Assembly (NCBI GenBank): GCA_035235625.1
Contig: CP141144.1
Location: forward strand, 46,498,014 to 46,562,013
Length of the DNA stretch: 64,000 nucleotides
DNA from: Saururus chinensis
Lineage: Eukaryota > Streptophyta > Magnoliopsida > Piperales > Saururaceae
Direction: 5' to 3'
The notes beneath the pieces are model-generated. The model saw only the letters and a list, made by a program, of their open reading frames with translations. It did not search any database and had not been told where the DNA came from. This document shows, piece after piece, positions 42,399 to 55,246 of the stretch; positions within the stretch are counted from its first letter, which is position 1, and each line of letters begins with the position of its first letter. The position numbers and the translations under genes are program-made.

Positions 42399-43577
42399 CT
42401 ACTTGGAAACATAATCGATGACAACTAAAATGTAAACATAGCCAAAAGAAGGAGGAAAAGGTCCCATGAAATCAATGCCCCAACAATAAAAAATCTCAAC
42501 AACTAATATGGGGTTAAGAGGCATCATATTGCGATGAGAGATAGCTCCTAACTTTTGACACCTTTCACAAGTTTTGCAAAATTCATGAACATCTTTGAAA
42601 AGCGTCGGCCAGTAAAAACCACATTGCAAAATTTTAGCGGTGGTCTTTTTAGAGGAGAAGTGACCACCGCATGCTTCAGAATGACAAAAGGAGATGATAC
42701 TTACTTGTTCAGAATCAGGCACACATCTCTTTATTATTTGATCCAGGCAGTACTTAAAGAGATAGGGGTCATCCCAAAAGAAATGCTTTACCTCAGTGAA
42801 GAATCTCTTTTTATCTTGAGGAGACCAATGGTGTGGAACTTTACCTGTCACCAAGTAGTTGGCAATGTCGGCATACCATGGAGGATGTGAGACGACAAAA
42901 AGTTGTTCATCGGGGAATGTGTCTTGGATTGGAATATTTTTTGAAGAATCAAAAAATTCCAATCTTGAAAGATGATCCGCCACCACATTCTCTACTCCCT
43001 TCTTGTCTTTGATTGTGAGATCAAACTCTTGGAGTATGAGTATCCATCGGAGCAATCTGGGCTTTGTATCTTGTTTGCTCAAAAGGTACTTCAAAGCTGC
43101 ATGGTCAGTAAAAATGATAATATGAGAGCCAATCAAATAGGATCTAAATTTGTTAAGTGCAAAAACTACAGCAAGAAGTTCTTTTTCAGTGGTGGAGTAG
43201 TTCATTTGACCACTATTTAAAGTTCTACTTGCATAATGAATTATACAAGGTTTCTTATCTTTCTTTTGCCCTAAAACAGCCCCAACGGCATAATCACTTG
43301 CATCACACATAATTTCAAAAGGAAGGGTCCAATATGGGGGTTGCATGATGGGTGCGGACACTAACATATTCTTAAGCTTTGTGAAAGCTTCTTCACATGC
43401 ATCTGACCACTCAAAAGAATGCTCTTTAGATAGAAGATTACATAATGGTCTAGATATCACACTAAAATTCTTGATAAATCTTCTATAAAAACCGGCATGC
43501 CCTAGAAAGGATCTAACATCTTTTATGGACTTTGGACTAGGCAAATTAGCAATCAATTCAATTTTTGCCTTGTCCAC
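42399..43577 (-). pseudogene. Athila/Tat-like RNase H and integrase N-terminal part
   Basis: An open stretch of 392 codons. [17 protein letters not shown] is the RT thumb. RNase H follows with [45 protein letters not shown] and [12 protein letters not shown]. The integrase HHCC box is [19 protein letters not shown]...CKTCERCQK, and [12 protein letters not shown] holds the first catalytic Asp. A frameshift at about 43690 separates it from the RT fingers and palm, and a stop lies at about 43588. Confidence 0.92.
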
Positions 43578-43599
43578 TTGAATTCCCTACACATAAACA

Positions 43600-44116
43600 A
43601 TGTGACCAAGTACTATTTTAGTAGTAACCATAAAATGACACTTTTCCCAATTTAAAACTAAAATTTTCTCTTCACATCTCACCAAAACTTTTTCCAAGTT
43701 ATCAAGACAGTCTCATCAAAAGAATCACCAAAAATAAAAGAGTCATCCATAAAAACTTCCAAAAACTGCTCCACCATATCACTAAAGATACTCATCATGC
43801 ACCTTTGGAATATGGTAGGAGCATTACATAATCCAAATAGCATCCTTCGATATGCAAAGGTACCAAATGGACATGTAAATGTTATTTTTTCTTGATCTTC
43901 AAGGGCAATCTCAATTTGATTATATCCTGAATAACCATCTAGAAAACAATAAAATTGATGACTAGCCACCCTCTCTAGGATTTGGTCCATGAATGGCAAA
44001 GGGAAGTGATCTTTCCTAGTGACAGAATTCAATTTCCTATAATCAATGCACATCCACCAACCGGTGGTGACTCTAGTAGGAATTAACTCATCATTAGCAT
44101 TCTTTACCACCGTCAC
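43600..44116 (-). pseudogene. Athila/Tat-like reverse transcriptase, finger and palm part
   Basis: RT core: MCIDYRKLNSVTRKDHFPLP, FYCFLDGYSGYNQIEI, FGTFAYRRMLFGLCNAPTIFQRCM, and FMDDSFIFGDSF as the YxDD site (about 43725-43760). Stops and a shift near 43690 follow. Upstream the coding continues in the same frame toward the protease block through a short stop-bearing region (44117-44389). Confidence 0.9.
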
Positions 44117-44389
44117 TTCAGACTTTTTGGGGACAACCTAGGTGGGACTCACCCATGGACTGTCAGAAATTGGGTTAATGATACCCACATCCAATAGTTT
44201 TAGGACCTCTGCTCTCACTACCTCTTTCATATTGGGGTTTAACCTCCTTTGCATTTATCTCACAGGTTTTGCATTGTCTTCCATGAAGATCCTATGTGTG
44301 CAAATTAGGGGACTAATCCCCTTAATATTAGCAATGGTCCACCCAATGACATTCTTGTGATTTCTAAGGACTTCGAGCAACCTGTGCTC

Positions 44390-45367
44390 CTACTCATTAT
44401 CCAACTTTGAAGAGACAACCACATGAAATGTCTCTCCCTCACAAAGATAAGTATATTTAAGTTCAGTAGGGAGGGGTTTCAAGTCTAACTTTGGTGGTTG
44501 GACACTTGAGGGGAGAGAAGCGCTATTAGCAGGAGGTAACTCCTCAAAGCAGGCCTTCCACCTATCAGTATCCAATAATAGAGTTGACTCCAACAAGAAA
44601 TTTACATCATTAATCATAACATCATCATCAAAGTTAAAATAAGAAAGATAGGCTTCAAGAGGGTCAGAAAAAGAAGAAATAGTAGTCATGTCATCAACAA
44701 GACTTTCTAAAAGATTCACTTCATGCACATCCTCATCATCATCTCTTGGTTGCCTGTAAATATTAAAAATGTTTAGTTCCAAAGTCATATTTTTAAAAGA
44801 AAGCTTCATAACATCATTTCTACAATTAATAAGAGCATTAGAAGTAGCAAAAAATGGGCAGCCTAATATGACAGGAATTTGATTACAAGCATTCAAAACT
44901 AGTTGTGTGTCCAAAATAATAAAATCAACAAGAAAGTAAAACTTTTCTACTTGTACTAGCACATCCTCAACAATTCCTCTTGCTATTTTAACTGAGCGAT
45001 CTACAAGTTGAAGGGTAATGCTTGTAGGCTTCAATTCACCAAGTCCCAATTGTTCATAAACAGAATAAGGTAAGAGATTAACACTTGCCCCAAGATCAAG
45101 TAAAGTTTTTTCAACTCTATAATTCCCAATTATATAAGATATGGTTGGACAACCAGGATCTTTATATTTGGGTGGGGTGTTTTGTTGCAAAATTACACTT
45201 ACTTGTTCCGTCAAAAATGTCTTCTTTTGTACATTTAGCTTACGCTTGATTGTACAAAGGTCTTTCAAAAATTTAGCATAAGATGGAATTTGTTTAATAG
45301 CATCTAAGAGAGGAATGTCAATCTTCACTTGTTTAAAAATTTCAAAAATGTCACAATTTGGCACCAA
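44390..45367 (-). pseudogene. Athila/Tat-like protease region
   Basis: An open 325-codon block. LLDLGASVNLLPYSVY (about 45060-45107) carries the aspartic protease site in the DLGA form common in Athila/Tat elements. VQVEKFYFLVDFIILD and PVILGCPFFATSNALI (about 44840-44890) complete the fold. An acidic tail (DDDEDVHEVN, FNFDDDV) links to RT. In frame with the RT block. Confidence 0.9.
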
Positions 45368-45412
45368 TTTAGAGGAAGATTGTAATCTTTGAGGAATAGG
45401 AGGAACACAATC

Positions 45413-46731
45413 TCAGTTGTCAAGTTCATCATCATGTTTAGAATTCAAAGACTCCTTAGGTTTAACAACCTTCATTGGAATGTCTTTGTTAATGACTTTT
45501 TCACTTCTCAAAGTGGTGATGGACTTAGCATGCTCTTCTTGTGAACTTGAAGAATTTAAATTTTTAATTACAAATTGATCTTTAGGATTTGGTTGAGGTT
45601 GAGTAGGAAACTTCCCTATTTCTTGAGTGCTCAAAGCTGTGGTCAATTGAGTGATAGAAGTCTTCAAGTCAGAGATGGCTTGCATTGTTTGGTTGTTGAT
45701 TGTTGCTTGACTTTGCATAAATGTTTGTAATGTGTCTTCAAGAGTCTTCTTATGTGGTGGAACATAATTTGAGGAAGAAGGGGGTACCTGCACATTAAAC
45801 TCATTTCTCCAACTAAAGTTAGGATGATTTCTCCAATTAGGAGTATAAGTTTTAGAATAAGGAGAATAAAAAGGCCTTTTGTAGGTATTCATAGCATTTG
45901 CTTGAGTATGCAACACCTCTTGAAAAGCAGGGATTGTTGGACAATCCTGTATTTTGGTGTCCATCACTCTCACATATACTACAAATATCTTGTGCTTTTT
46001 GAGAAGCTTTAGACATATTTTCCCAATTAATTTCCATAGCCTCAACTTTTCTAGTTAAACTTGTAATTTTTGCTTTTACATTATCCTCTTCTTTAAGAAG
46101 GTACATGCCCCCTTAGTTGCCCCATTACATTTTGTCTTATTACTACTTTCAAGTTCATTGAATCTTCCCATGATTGAGCATTTTCAGCTAACACATCAAA
46201 ATAGTCTCATGCTTCCTCTGGTTCTTTACTAAAAAAATTTTCATTACACATCATTTTAATAAATTGCCTCATTTAAGAAGTCAAGTTATTATAAAAGAAA
46301 CTAATTGTATGTCATGCTTCATATCCATGATGTAGGCACAACAATAAAAGTTCTTTAAATCTTTCCCAACATTGAAAGAAAGTCTCATTTTCTTTTTGTA
46401 AAAAATTCATGATGTTCTTTCTAAGTGTATTAGTTCTATGGGTGGGGAAAAACTTTTTCAAAAATTCTCTTTGCATTTCTTGCCATGTTCCAATGGATCT
46501 TGGCTTCAAAGAATTCAACCAATTTTTTGCTTTTTCCTTTAAAGAAAATGGAAAGAGTTTTAATCTAATAACGTCATTTGAAACATTTTGGTTTGGCAAA
46601 GTTGCACAAACCTCTTCAAACTCTTTTAAATGCAAATATGGGCTTTCCGAATCTAAGCCATGAAATTTTGGTAGTAATTGAATTACACCCGGCTTACGTT
46701 CAAAACCACCCACATTGGTTGGAAAAATCAT
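45413..46731 (-). pseudogene. Athila/Tat-like gag
   Basis: The retrotransposon-gag core lies in 46731-46312: LPKFHGLDSESPYLHLKEFEEV, KLFPFSLKEKAKNWLNSL, EFLKKFFPTHRTNTLRKNI and CWERFKELLLLCLHHG. A frameshift near 46300 leads to 46106-45413 with a zinc-knuckle remnant (CSICESDGHQN), NTYKRPFYSPYSKTY and QEIGKFPTQPQPNPKDQF, a typical lineage signature. Gag would form the particle. Frames differ between the two halves, so it is broken. Confidence 0.88.
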
Positions 46732-47272
46732 TCAAGAAGGAGAACTTGATCTAGTTAGTTGCAAATAATCACACAAGGGTTTAACTTAAATATTTTGTGC
46801 ATTATTATCCCCATTATCACTTCTTAGTTCCTCATTGGTTCTTAGATCCTCCATTGTATCAAAATAAATAGAAATTTCAAATGATTTGTTCACTCTTCTC
46901 AATCGTCCAGAATTATCACGCACCTATGTAAACATGCAACAACAAATTTTTTTTTTTTTGGGTAACAAAAAGTAAAAATGCAGAAATTAAATGACAAAAT
47001 ATAAAAATTTAGAGAGTTAGAAGTTAATAGACAAAAACTAAAATTGTAAAATAAGGCCAAAAGCACTATCAAGGTACACGTTTGATCCCGAAAAATTTTT
47101 GCCAGTAACGTGGGTAATGCCTCCGGTCTTAAAAAGAAAAGAAAATTTGAAGAATTTAAATGCTAAAAGTAAATGACTGAATTTAAAGAGTTAGTGTGCA
47201 AAAATAAAAGTTAGAGAATTAGTAAAGTTCGAGTGAGTTTTTTTCGTTACAGATTCTTGTCACGTGTTGCAA
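46732..47272 (-). other. 5' leader of the Athila/Tat-like element
   Basis: Noncoding DNA between primer site and gag, A-rich on the plus strand, with a T run at 46950-46963. No frames. Confidence 0.6.
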
Positions 47273-47290
47273 TCCCCGATAACGGCGCCA
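47273..47290 (-). promoter_or_regulatory. Primer-binding site (tRNA-Asp type)
   Basis: tggcgccgttatcgggga on minus, one base off the common tggcgccgttgccgggga site; six bases inside the 5' LTR edge. Confidence 0.88.
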
Positions 47291-47296
47291 ATATGC

Positions 47297-48686
47297 TGTT
47301 ACGTCCAAACCAAGACTATGAAGTTGTCTAGTTTAGATTTCTTTTTTTTACTTGTCAACTATAGTAAACAAGGTCGATCCACAGGGAAAGTCTTCTGTGA
47401 CAAAGAAAACTATTATGAAGAGAATAGAATATAGAAGGAAGATGAAATAGAGAATAAGAGACAATCAAAAAGAAAGTGCTAAGGCATCGAAAATCCACTG
47501 ATAATAAATATCTAATGTATATTTGATTCAAATGATAACTAAATTAAGATCAAATAAAAATTCATCTCAATCGGAAAATTTATCTTTTAAAGAACTTTGA
47601 AATAGAACAATAGTAATTGATTGTTTACTACGTAAAAGCATTAAGTATATAATCTCAAGGAATTATAAGCATTCAGCGTGCCTTTTGTCAATGCTGAATC
47701 AAATAATTATACAAATTATAAACTCCTTAAATATGAAACATCAATTTAAAATAATAAAGAACTTACTTAAATCAAAGTATCTATTAAACATCAAGTACAA
47801 GCTTCATTCCTAGCCTTAGCTTGAGAGCTTAGAAAGTCATTATAATAAAACTAAAAATAAGATTACAAAATGAGAGAAGAAAATAGAGGAAAAGAGCTCC
47901 AAAGAGGAGGGGATGATGCCACTATCATGTCCACCTCTCTATTTATAGAAGTAGAAGGTGTTACTTCAAAGAGAAAAGTCAAATCATATCTCTAGATTGC
48001 ATCCTGATTGATTGCCTGATTTGGTTGCTTCTTTGGCAATGATTAGATACTAAATCAATTAAATAAATAAATAATTTATTTAGTAAATAAGTATCTTTGA
48101 ATCTTCCTAACCAATCATCATCCTTGTCTTTCCTTATGTGTATCAATCACAATCGATGAAAATATTCTTCATGTGCTGGCCTCGGGTTAGTTGACTAAAT
48201 GTCCATTTTCATGCCAGATTCGACCTATATAGCTTTGGAATTTAGAATTTCTTATTGAAATAAAAATTGTAGCCATGAAAGTCTTCTTTTCAATGCCACT
48301 GGAATCGTATCAATACGAATTATACATAAAAATATATGATCAAAATACTAAGGCTATTTCAATCTGTCCGAATCAGCTTCTTTCCTAATTTAGTTCTCTT
48401 GATGCAAATCTCAAATCCAACGGGTCCAAAAGGTTATGTTCGACCATTCCATCCATGTTTAGACCATTAGGAGCCCATTCTTGACTTTTAAATAGCTTTG
48501 GGTAATTGGGCTTCACTTCGTCTTCCAGTTGGATCCTATTGAAGTTTGTTTAGACATGTAAACTCAATTAAGGTCCAACTAATATATTCAAAGCATAAAT
48601 AACCCAAATAAGCAATGACTTAACACAAAATGGGATTGTCATTTGAAAATTAAAAATATTTTATTGAACATTATTTCAGTGCATCA
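47297..48686 (-). repeat. 5' LTR of the Athila/Tat-like element
   Basis: On minus it runs TGATGCAC...GGACGTAACA; 1,390 bases, matching 38728-40124. Confidence 0.9.
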
Positions 48687-50530
48687 AGCCCCTAACTAAG
48701 GGCAGGAACCCTGGTAAGCCTATAACAAAAAAACCTATATAAAGGCTATGAGCCCTAGGGTAGAGGTTATCATGTAAAGACTCTCTACTCTCATAATCTC
48801 GGAGCCCCATGAGCATGGGTGACTCTTCCTTCCACAAGCACAAGATGATTTGTGTATAGTCTGTGGAGGAGTAAGAGGCAACTGCTTTATATCCACAGTA
48901 GACTCCTTAGGATGGAGCAAGTGTCTGGGACACTAGTACGTCACGAGAGCTTGCAAACCCTAGTATCATCTTCGATACGTAAGAAGAATCTCTAGGAAGG
49001 TTTTGGGTGAGTGGCACGCCCTAGTTTTCAAAAAGTATTATCTATTTACCTAGTTGTGTGATTTGAAAAGTACCATACGTTATATTTATATCTAGTAGTA
49101 TAAATTCTCCCAGTAAATATTTTAAAATACTCACCATCCCCAAGACCTTGTAGGATCCAGTGAGGAATAGCTTGTAGGTAGAAAGAAATTTTGGAAAAAC
49201 ACTTATTTTTGGGAGTGTTAAGAAGCATCTAAGGATCTACAATTGTAGCAATAAGTCATAAGTACTTTCCTTAATTTTGTTGGGCTTGAGAAGACTTGTT
49301 TATTTTTTCCTTGTGTGTTTGAACAAAAACAATGTTTTTTCCTGGGAAATAAAATATAATATGTTATGCTCATGGAAAAAATTTCAGAGAAAGGCTAAAT
49401 TAGATTATCTTAGAATGCAAATTGGAAGATGGTAAAAATTACCTTCAATTGTTTTTGGATTGGGATTTTTAGCAAGAAAGAGGTGTCTCTTGTAAAAAAT
49501 AAAAAAAAACTTTAAATGTCCATGGATTGCTGTTTCCAATCTTTTGGACAAAATTCAGTCTTTTTTTGTTGTGGTATGATAGTTAAGAATATAAGAACAA
49601 CAAAATAGAAAAACTAAAAACCACACAAAAAATTTTCTTTTTTGCACTTTTAATTTTTTAGATGGGAGAATTTACTTTGAAGTAGTTACATTAAATTTTT
49701 GGTAGTTTTAGTTTTTGGTGTTAAGGTCAAAATACTTCAAGATTGAATAAATTCATGTTTAATGCTTAAAATACCATGATGAGTGTTCTATGTTCCTTAA
49801 TAAAGAGAAGAATGCACCCAGGTGAGTGAAGATTTTGCTATTTTGTTCATCTTGATATCATATGTGTATGTATTTCTTAAAAATTACACAATTCATGTAA
49901 GGTCAAGTCAATTCCAAGAGAAAAACCCAATTGTGATATCTATGTTACTTGAGGACTTAGAAATGAGGATATTAGTATAATTTACGTAATCCAATTAGAG
50001 GAATTTGCAAAAATTTCTACATGATTTTGATGTACTTTGTTTTTTTACAATGACAATCATAATTATGTTTGAAAAAAAAACTTTATTTCAAAGATGATGG
50101 AGAAGGCTACCTATTTGGGGAAAACCATCTAGAGTGAAAGCTACCATCCACTTGATATTCAGAAGAAAAATGCTACATATGAAAAATATTGAAATTAAGA
50201 AGATTTATAAAAAAATCAAGCCCATAGAAAAATTCAAAGAAAAAGCCAAAATTGAAAAAGACATGCATAAATGTTAAAAATAAAGCCAAAATATTCAAAA
50301 TTTGAAGGTGCTTGTAATGTAATAGAGTCTAGCAAGTAAGTCAAAATAGAGAACCTTTTCTATGTTAAAGCCTAGATAATTATGTCTCATCTTCATTAGA
50401 TTGAACATGAGAGTCTTGATTTTGAGAGAGACAAGAGTTATTTTATTTTTTAAATAAATTAATAAAAGAGCTTTGGATATCAAAATGAGGAAGAACAGAG
50501 GATACCATTACATTAGGTGCATCCAAGTCT
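48687..50530. other. AT-rich spacer, no gene seen
   Basis: Short open frames (48735-48920, 49046-49228, 50295-50483) have no domains. No repeat was recognised. Confidence 0.5.
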
Positions 50531-50539
50531 TTCGAACCT

Positions 50540-51265
50540 TCTGACTCTTAGAGATAGACCACCCACTATGAGCGATTGGTTAATTTTTATGGAGGTTTTG
50601 AGTGCTTAGGATGGTCAAGCCACAAACCATGATGCACATCATACTTTAGTGAGGTTGCAGTATCACCACCAGGAGCTTATCATAGATTAGTCCGTCTATT
50701 TTATGCACATATGAGTATGGAGGATAAGCATACTATCATGAGTCAGGTTGGCAGGACCAAGATTTTGATTACTGAAGAGACTTTTGTTGGGGCAACGGGG
50801 ATTATTGATCATGGAGATGTCTACTACCCACTATTTGTCAAATATCAGTTTCATGAGGCTTCTGTTATTTCTGGTAGATTGTAGGGGAGAGATGTAGGAT
50901 TATCATTAGATACTTCCTTAGCTGCACATAGCATATGGACTTTTAGGATTTTACCCATTATTTTCTAGTATGATGTATGGTCAACCAACATGGAGTAAAT
51001 AGATTAGACTATGGCACAGATGTTGTACCAGATAGCTTATCTAGATTATCACTTATATTTGCTTGTTTTTAGTCTTTATATCACTTTGCACATTTTCTCA
51101 TAAGCATACCCAGGAGAATGTCTGCTCACACGTATCTTCATATCATAGCGTGTTCGGATTGCACATATTGAGATGAATTCTACAAGGGTGAGCCCTATTT
51201 ATGTCGCTGCGTTATTTAGGATGAGAGACAATGATAGAGAGCCTATTGAGGGTGGAGCATCCTAT
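50540..51265 (+). pseudogene. Plant transposon-type protein relic, 5' part
   Basis: Degenerate coding traces: LVRLFYAHMSMEDKHTIMSQVGRTKILITEETFVGATGI (about 50690-50810) has the FY-x-N/H-x ... V-x-G/R-x-x-I-x-I-T pattern of the 'putative plant transposon protein' family often found beside gypsy elements. RMRDNDREPIEGGA follows near 51220-51255. Stops interrupt it. The LTR element at 51266 cuts it, and a plausible continuation is at 55247-55330. Confidence 0.45.
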
Positions 51266-52145
51266 TGTCACGGGGTAGCGAAGCGGACTATCTGTGACAT
51301 GTGATGGGGTGCACACACGTGTGGAAGTGTTATATGCTAGGGTATATGCATTATGGGAACTGCCCATAGTATTGCACACCTTGTATGCATGTGTCGCAGG
51401 GAAGGCCCACATTGTTGTGCAACATGTGTGTGCAACATTATGCAGAATGTATGCAATGATGCGCAGAATGCATGCAACGATGCACACACATAGTTGGCTT
51501 TGTTGGGACACATTGTCGGCTAGCACATCTTTGGATTTTTAAGATGTCCCCTCCCCCCTAAATAGTGTTGGAGAGTCATTTGGAGTATTTTAAGGCTGTT
51601 TGGCAAACTTTGGAGGAACCATGCTCGTACACACACTTTGGCTGCCACTCCAGTAGAATGGGAAAAATCTCTTATGCTATAAAGGGGGGACATGGTGAGC
51701 TGAAATGTTAAAGCTGTTGGTATGATGCCTAGCCTTGCAACCGGCTATCTCGAATGGCAACGAAGGCTTGTTGTGTTGCTAGCTATCATGCCAGGAGCCC
51801 CATTCGCTGGGAGATGGGGCTCTCTGACCTATGGGGTGGCCTTATGGCCATATTGGAAATGAAGACCCTTGCATGCACTTGGCTGAGATAGAATGTTCAG
51901 AAGTCCAAGTTGCCTAAGTTGGATCCATGCATCGCAAGGAGGTGCCCCCCTCCGGCTAGCTCGCTTGGGAAATGTCCTGGCTGGTTAGCACGTCCGCCTT
52001 GGGACGAGTTTGTTCCTTGGCTTCGTGGGCTAGACGCTTGGTCGAATGGCACGAGGCCATGACCTTGACGACATGGGCGTACTTGTTTGGTTATTTGGCC
52101 TTGCGAGTGCTGCATGATAGGCATTTCCCGGGCACCTCTGTGACA
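51266..52145 (+). repeat. 5' LTR of the non-autonomous element
   Basis: TGTCACGGGGTAGCG...CTCTGTGACA. Includes the box 'atgtcccctcccccctaaatagtgtt' and a 'gctataaaggggggac' TATA-like region near 51678. Confidence 0.88.
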
Positions 52146-52147
52146 AG

Positions 52148-52160
52148 TGGTATCAAAGCC
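52148..52160 (+). promoter_or_regulatory. Primer-binding site (tRNA-Met type)
   Basis: tggtatcaaagcc, two bases after the LTR; one change from tggtatcagagcc. Confidence 0.88.
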
Positions 52161-54370
52161 AAGGTTCTGTCTTGTTGGGAGACCAAGACGAACTTTGGAC
52201 GAGGAGTTGAAAGTGCGGAATGCAATGTTCTTTGACCGTAGTGCGGGGTGGATGGACTACCATGTGAAATGCAAGCGGATGGAAATGTGGGCTGAAACTG
52301 ATGTGTATGGATGATGGCTGATTAGGTTCCTTCTTAGTTTTGGATTTTGCAAGCGGTACTTGCCATCACAGGCGTAGTTGTTTACAAGGACCCCAAGCAT
52401 TAGTGCTCTTGTTCCCTGGTCGTTGGTGCAGCCATGTTACCAAAACTATGTTGAGTGTGTTGGGACTCGAAAATGATGTGAATGGCAGCAAGCTCTTGCT
52501 AATGGTGCGGTATGGGACGTATCAACGGTAGGAAGCCTCATGAATCTTTGTACCCTCTCTACCTGACAATGTTGTGGGTGGAAGAGCATATTGAACCAAG
52601 TTGATGGGCATGTAGCCAGTTATATATACCAGTGAAATATGGGACTCCTCAAGGTGAGGATGGGCTAGGATTGAGCCCTATGTGTGGTGATCGTGTTGTG
52701 AATGGACATGCAGCCTGCTTGTGGACAAAGAGTATCACAAACGTCAGTCGAGTTCTTCTTGCTAACAAGGCATGGGACTCATTGGTGGGCAGTTTCAGGC
52801 TGAACTTGGTAAAAAGAGAAAAGGTATATGAAAGCCATTGATCATGGGAATGGAACTTCCTAGGCTGATGAACAAGTGAATTATGGGACTCGAGCATAGT
52901 GGATACTATTCGGTCCAAGTGATTAAAATTGAAAAGAAGAGGGGTGAATCATGAGCCATTCGGCACGCAAGTGTGCATCTAAAGTTTGGACAAAAAATAA
53001 GAAAATAAAAAAAAGGAAAGTAAATGAAAGGAAAGGAAAGTTCGACACATGAGGGCAGAAATCATCGTGCCTTTGGTTGGGAGCTGTTGCAGCAAGAGGT
53101 AGCACATTTATTTGGGTGAACAGGAGGAAAACGCTACCATCCATGATTTTGTTGGGTCAACATGCAAGTGGCGCATCTGAAGCATGATTGATCAGGGTGT
53201 TTGAATAGACGTGTTGTCACCCTGGGTTGCAAAACATGGCCCTGTATGCCACAATTGGTTGGCAGGGCGGCATTCATCTTGGATGGCTAGTTTTAGGCAT
53301 CGGTCTAACTAACAAGGCGTAGTGGGCCTCATTCTTTGGCAGGAAACATACACAAGTGGATTGCTGCATCCCGAGCGGTGTAGGAGTTTAGTGACCATGT
53401 CGGTTACACGAAGCTTGAGCAAGGTTGTTGCTCTAAGGCTGGAGTAGAGACCTCTGGAGGGGATCGCAAGAGGAAGCCTTATGGCATTGCTACATCTTGA
53501 GAGGTGTAGGAATTTGGCGACCAAGTCAATTACGTGAAGCTTGGGCAAAGTTGCTGCTCCTAGGTTGGAGTAGAGACCTCTGGAGGGGATTGCGAGAGGA
53601 AGACTTATGTCATCGTTGCATCCTTAGTGTTGTAGGAGTTTGGTGACCAAGTCAGTTGCGCGAAGCTTGAGCAAAGTTGTTGCTCCTAGGGTGGAGTAGG
53701 CCTCTGGAACGTATCATGAGGGGAAACTTGACCGAATCGGATGGCTAGGAGCTTTGTAAGCTGTGAAGGCCCAGAAGTTATGGGACAGGACGAGGAGGTC
53801 GCTGCATTACTATAATGAACTTCGCTATAAGTGGAGGTGGCATTCAATTCTTTGGAGACATCAATGAGAACAGACAAGAGTGTTGAAGCCCGACGTCGTG
53901 GTGTCAATTTGTTGGTGGGAGCTGCAAGGTGTGGCCGAAGTGTAGGCAGAAATTGTCCAACGTGTAGGCAACCTGCCTGTGTCTCAAGTGTAGGGCCGGC
54001 TTCAAGAGAGGAAGCTGGGTATCATTTGGTGTATCCTTTCCCGGTCCATGTGCAACACCAACTCAAGTGGAGCAGATGAGCGCACCTACTTATTGAATCA
54101 ACCATAATTGCAGAGTACTTCGCCTATGTTGATGGGCAAGGCTCATTGAGCAGATAGTTCGTCATGCAATAGTTTTACTGAGTCGAGGGCCTGTGGGTGG
54201 AAGTTGGTTTTTCCAAAGCATTCAATCTATGGGATTATCCAAGCTGTGGTGTGAGCAGATTTCAAGCATCACAAGAAAAGAGTTAACCCTTCATTGTAAT
54301 TTTGTTCCATGGTTGGAAGCAAGAGTAAGACCCCCTAGAGCTGTACTGTCGACGAGGGTGTCAACGAGTC
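52161..54370 (+). other. Internal region of the non-autonomous element, noncoding
   Basis: No gag or pol motif on either strand; open frames are short and without domains. It contains the 126-base triplicated segment and a purine-rich stretch (52985-53040). Confidence 0.75.
53361..53738. repeat. 126-base tandem repeat, three copies
   Basis: Units start at 53361, 53487 and 53613. Each has 'gtgtaggagttt-gtgacca', 'cgaagcttgagcaa', 'ttgctcctag' and 'ggagtagagacctctgga'. The copies differ by about 10-15% by eye; the third loses a few bases near its end. Confidence 0.88.
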
Positions 54371-54383
54371 AAGTGGGGGAGAG
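54371..54383 (+). promoter_or_regulatory. Polypurine tract
   Basis: aagtgggggagag immediately before the 3' LTR. Confidence 0.85.
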
Positions 54384-55241
54384 TGTCACGTGGTAGCGAA
54401 GTGGACTATCTGTGACACGTGCTGGGGCACACACACGTGTGGAAGTGTTGTATACTAGGTGTGTATGCATTGCGGGAATTGCCCATAGTGTTGCACACCT
54501 TGTATGCAGACGTTGCAAGGAAGGTCCACAACGTTATGCAACATATGTGCACAACATTGCGCAAAATACACACAACGATGCACACCCATAGTTGGCTATG
54601 TTGGGACACATGGTCGGCTAGCACATCTTTGAATTCTTAATATGTCCCCTCCCCCCTAAATAGTGTTAGAGTACTTTGGAGTATTTTAGGGCTGTTTGGC
54701 AAACTTTAGAGGAACCATGCTCGTACAGACACTTTGGCTGCCCGCTAGCAGAGTGGGAAAAATCCCTTATGCTATAAAGGGGGGACATGGTGAGCTGAAT
54801 TGATAAAACTGTTAGTATGATACCTAGCCTTGTAACCAGCTGTCTCAAATGGCAACAAAGGCTTGTTGTGTTGCTACCTATCATGCTAAAAGCCCCGTCC
54901 ACTGGGAGATGGGGCTCTCCGAAGTGGCTGTCCAGCCTTATGGCCATGTTGGAAATGAAGACCCTTGCATGCACTTGGCTGAGATGGAATGTTCGGATGT
55001 CCTAGTTGCCTAAGTTGGATCCGTGCATTGCAAGAAGATTTCCTCCTCTAGCTAGCTTGCTTGGGAAATGTCTTGGCACATTCGCACATCTGCCTTGGGA
55101 CAAGTTTGTTGTTGGGCTTCGCAGGCTAGATGCTTGGTCGAATGGCATGAGGCCATGACCTTGATGAGAAGGGCTTACTTGCTTGGCTATTTGGACTCGC
55201 GAGTGCCGCATGGTAGGCATTTCCCGGGTGCCTCCGTGACA
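54384..55241 (+). repeat. 3' LTR of the non-autonomous element
   Basis: TGTCACGTGGTAGCG...CTCCGTGACA; aligns along its full length with the 5' LTR, with visible substitutions and small gaps. Confidence 0.88.
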
Positions 55242-55246
55242 TTGTG

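Larger units (their letters stand above)
38728..48686 (-). mobile_element. Complete Ty3/gypsy element, Athila/Tat-like, on minus
   Basis: About 10 kb: LTRs of about 1.4 kb, a tRNA-Asp-type primer site, gag, protease, RT-RNase H, integrase without chromodomain, about 1.4 kb of noncoding DNA and a polypurine tract. Protease DLGASVNLLP and the gag ERFKELL...HHG motif are typical of Athila/Tat-type lineages. Candidate target duplication aaccc (38723-38727) versus agccc (48687-48691), one change, if the left LTR starts at 38728 with an extra 'tgt'. Two frameshifts and several stops make it inactive. Confidence 0.9.
51266..55241 (+). mobile_element. Non-autonomous LTR retrotransposon (LARD/TRIM-like)
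   Basis: LTRs of 880 and 858 bases (51266-52145 and 54384-55241) flank a 2.24 kb internal region that has a primer site and a polypurine tract but no retrotransposon protein domain. It must depend on another element's proteins. Flanking 5-mers cctat and ttgtg do not match, so the copy may have formed by recombination between two elements or lost its duplication. Confidence 0.88.

Noticed and set aside
52649-52918. Short frames in the noncoding LTR element (for example 52632-52841, 52649-52918)
   Set aside because: No retrotransposon domain, both strands open, no conservation evidence.
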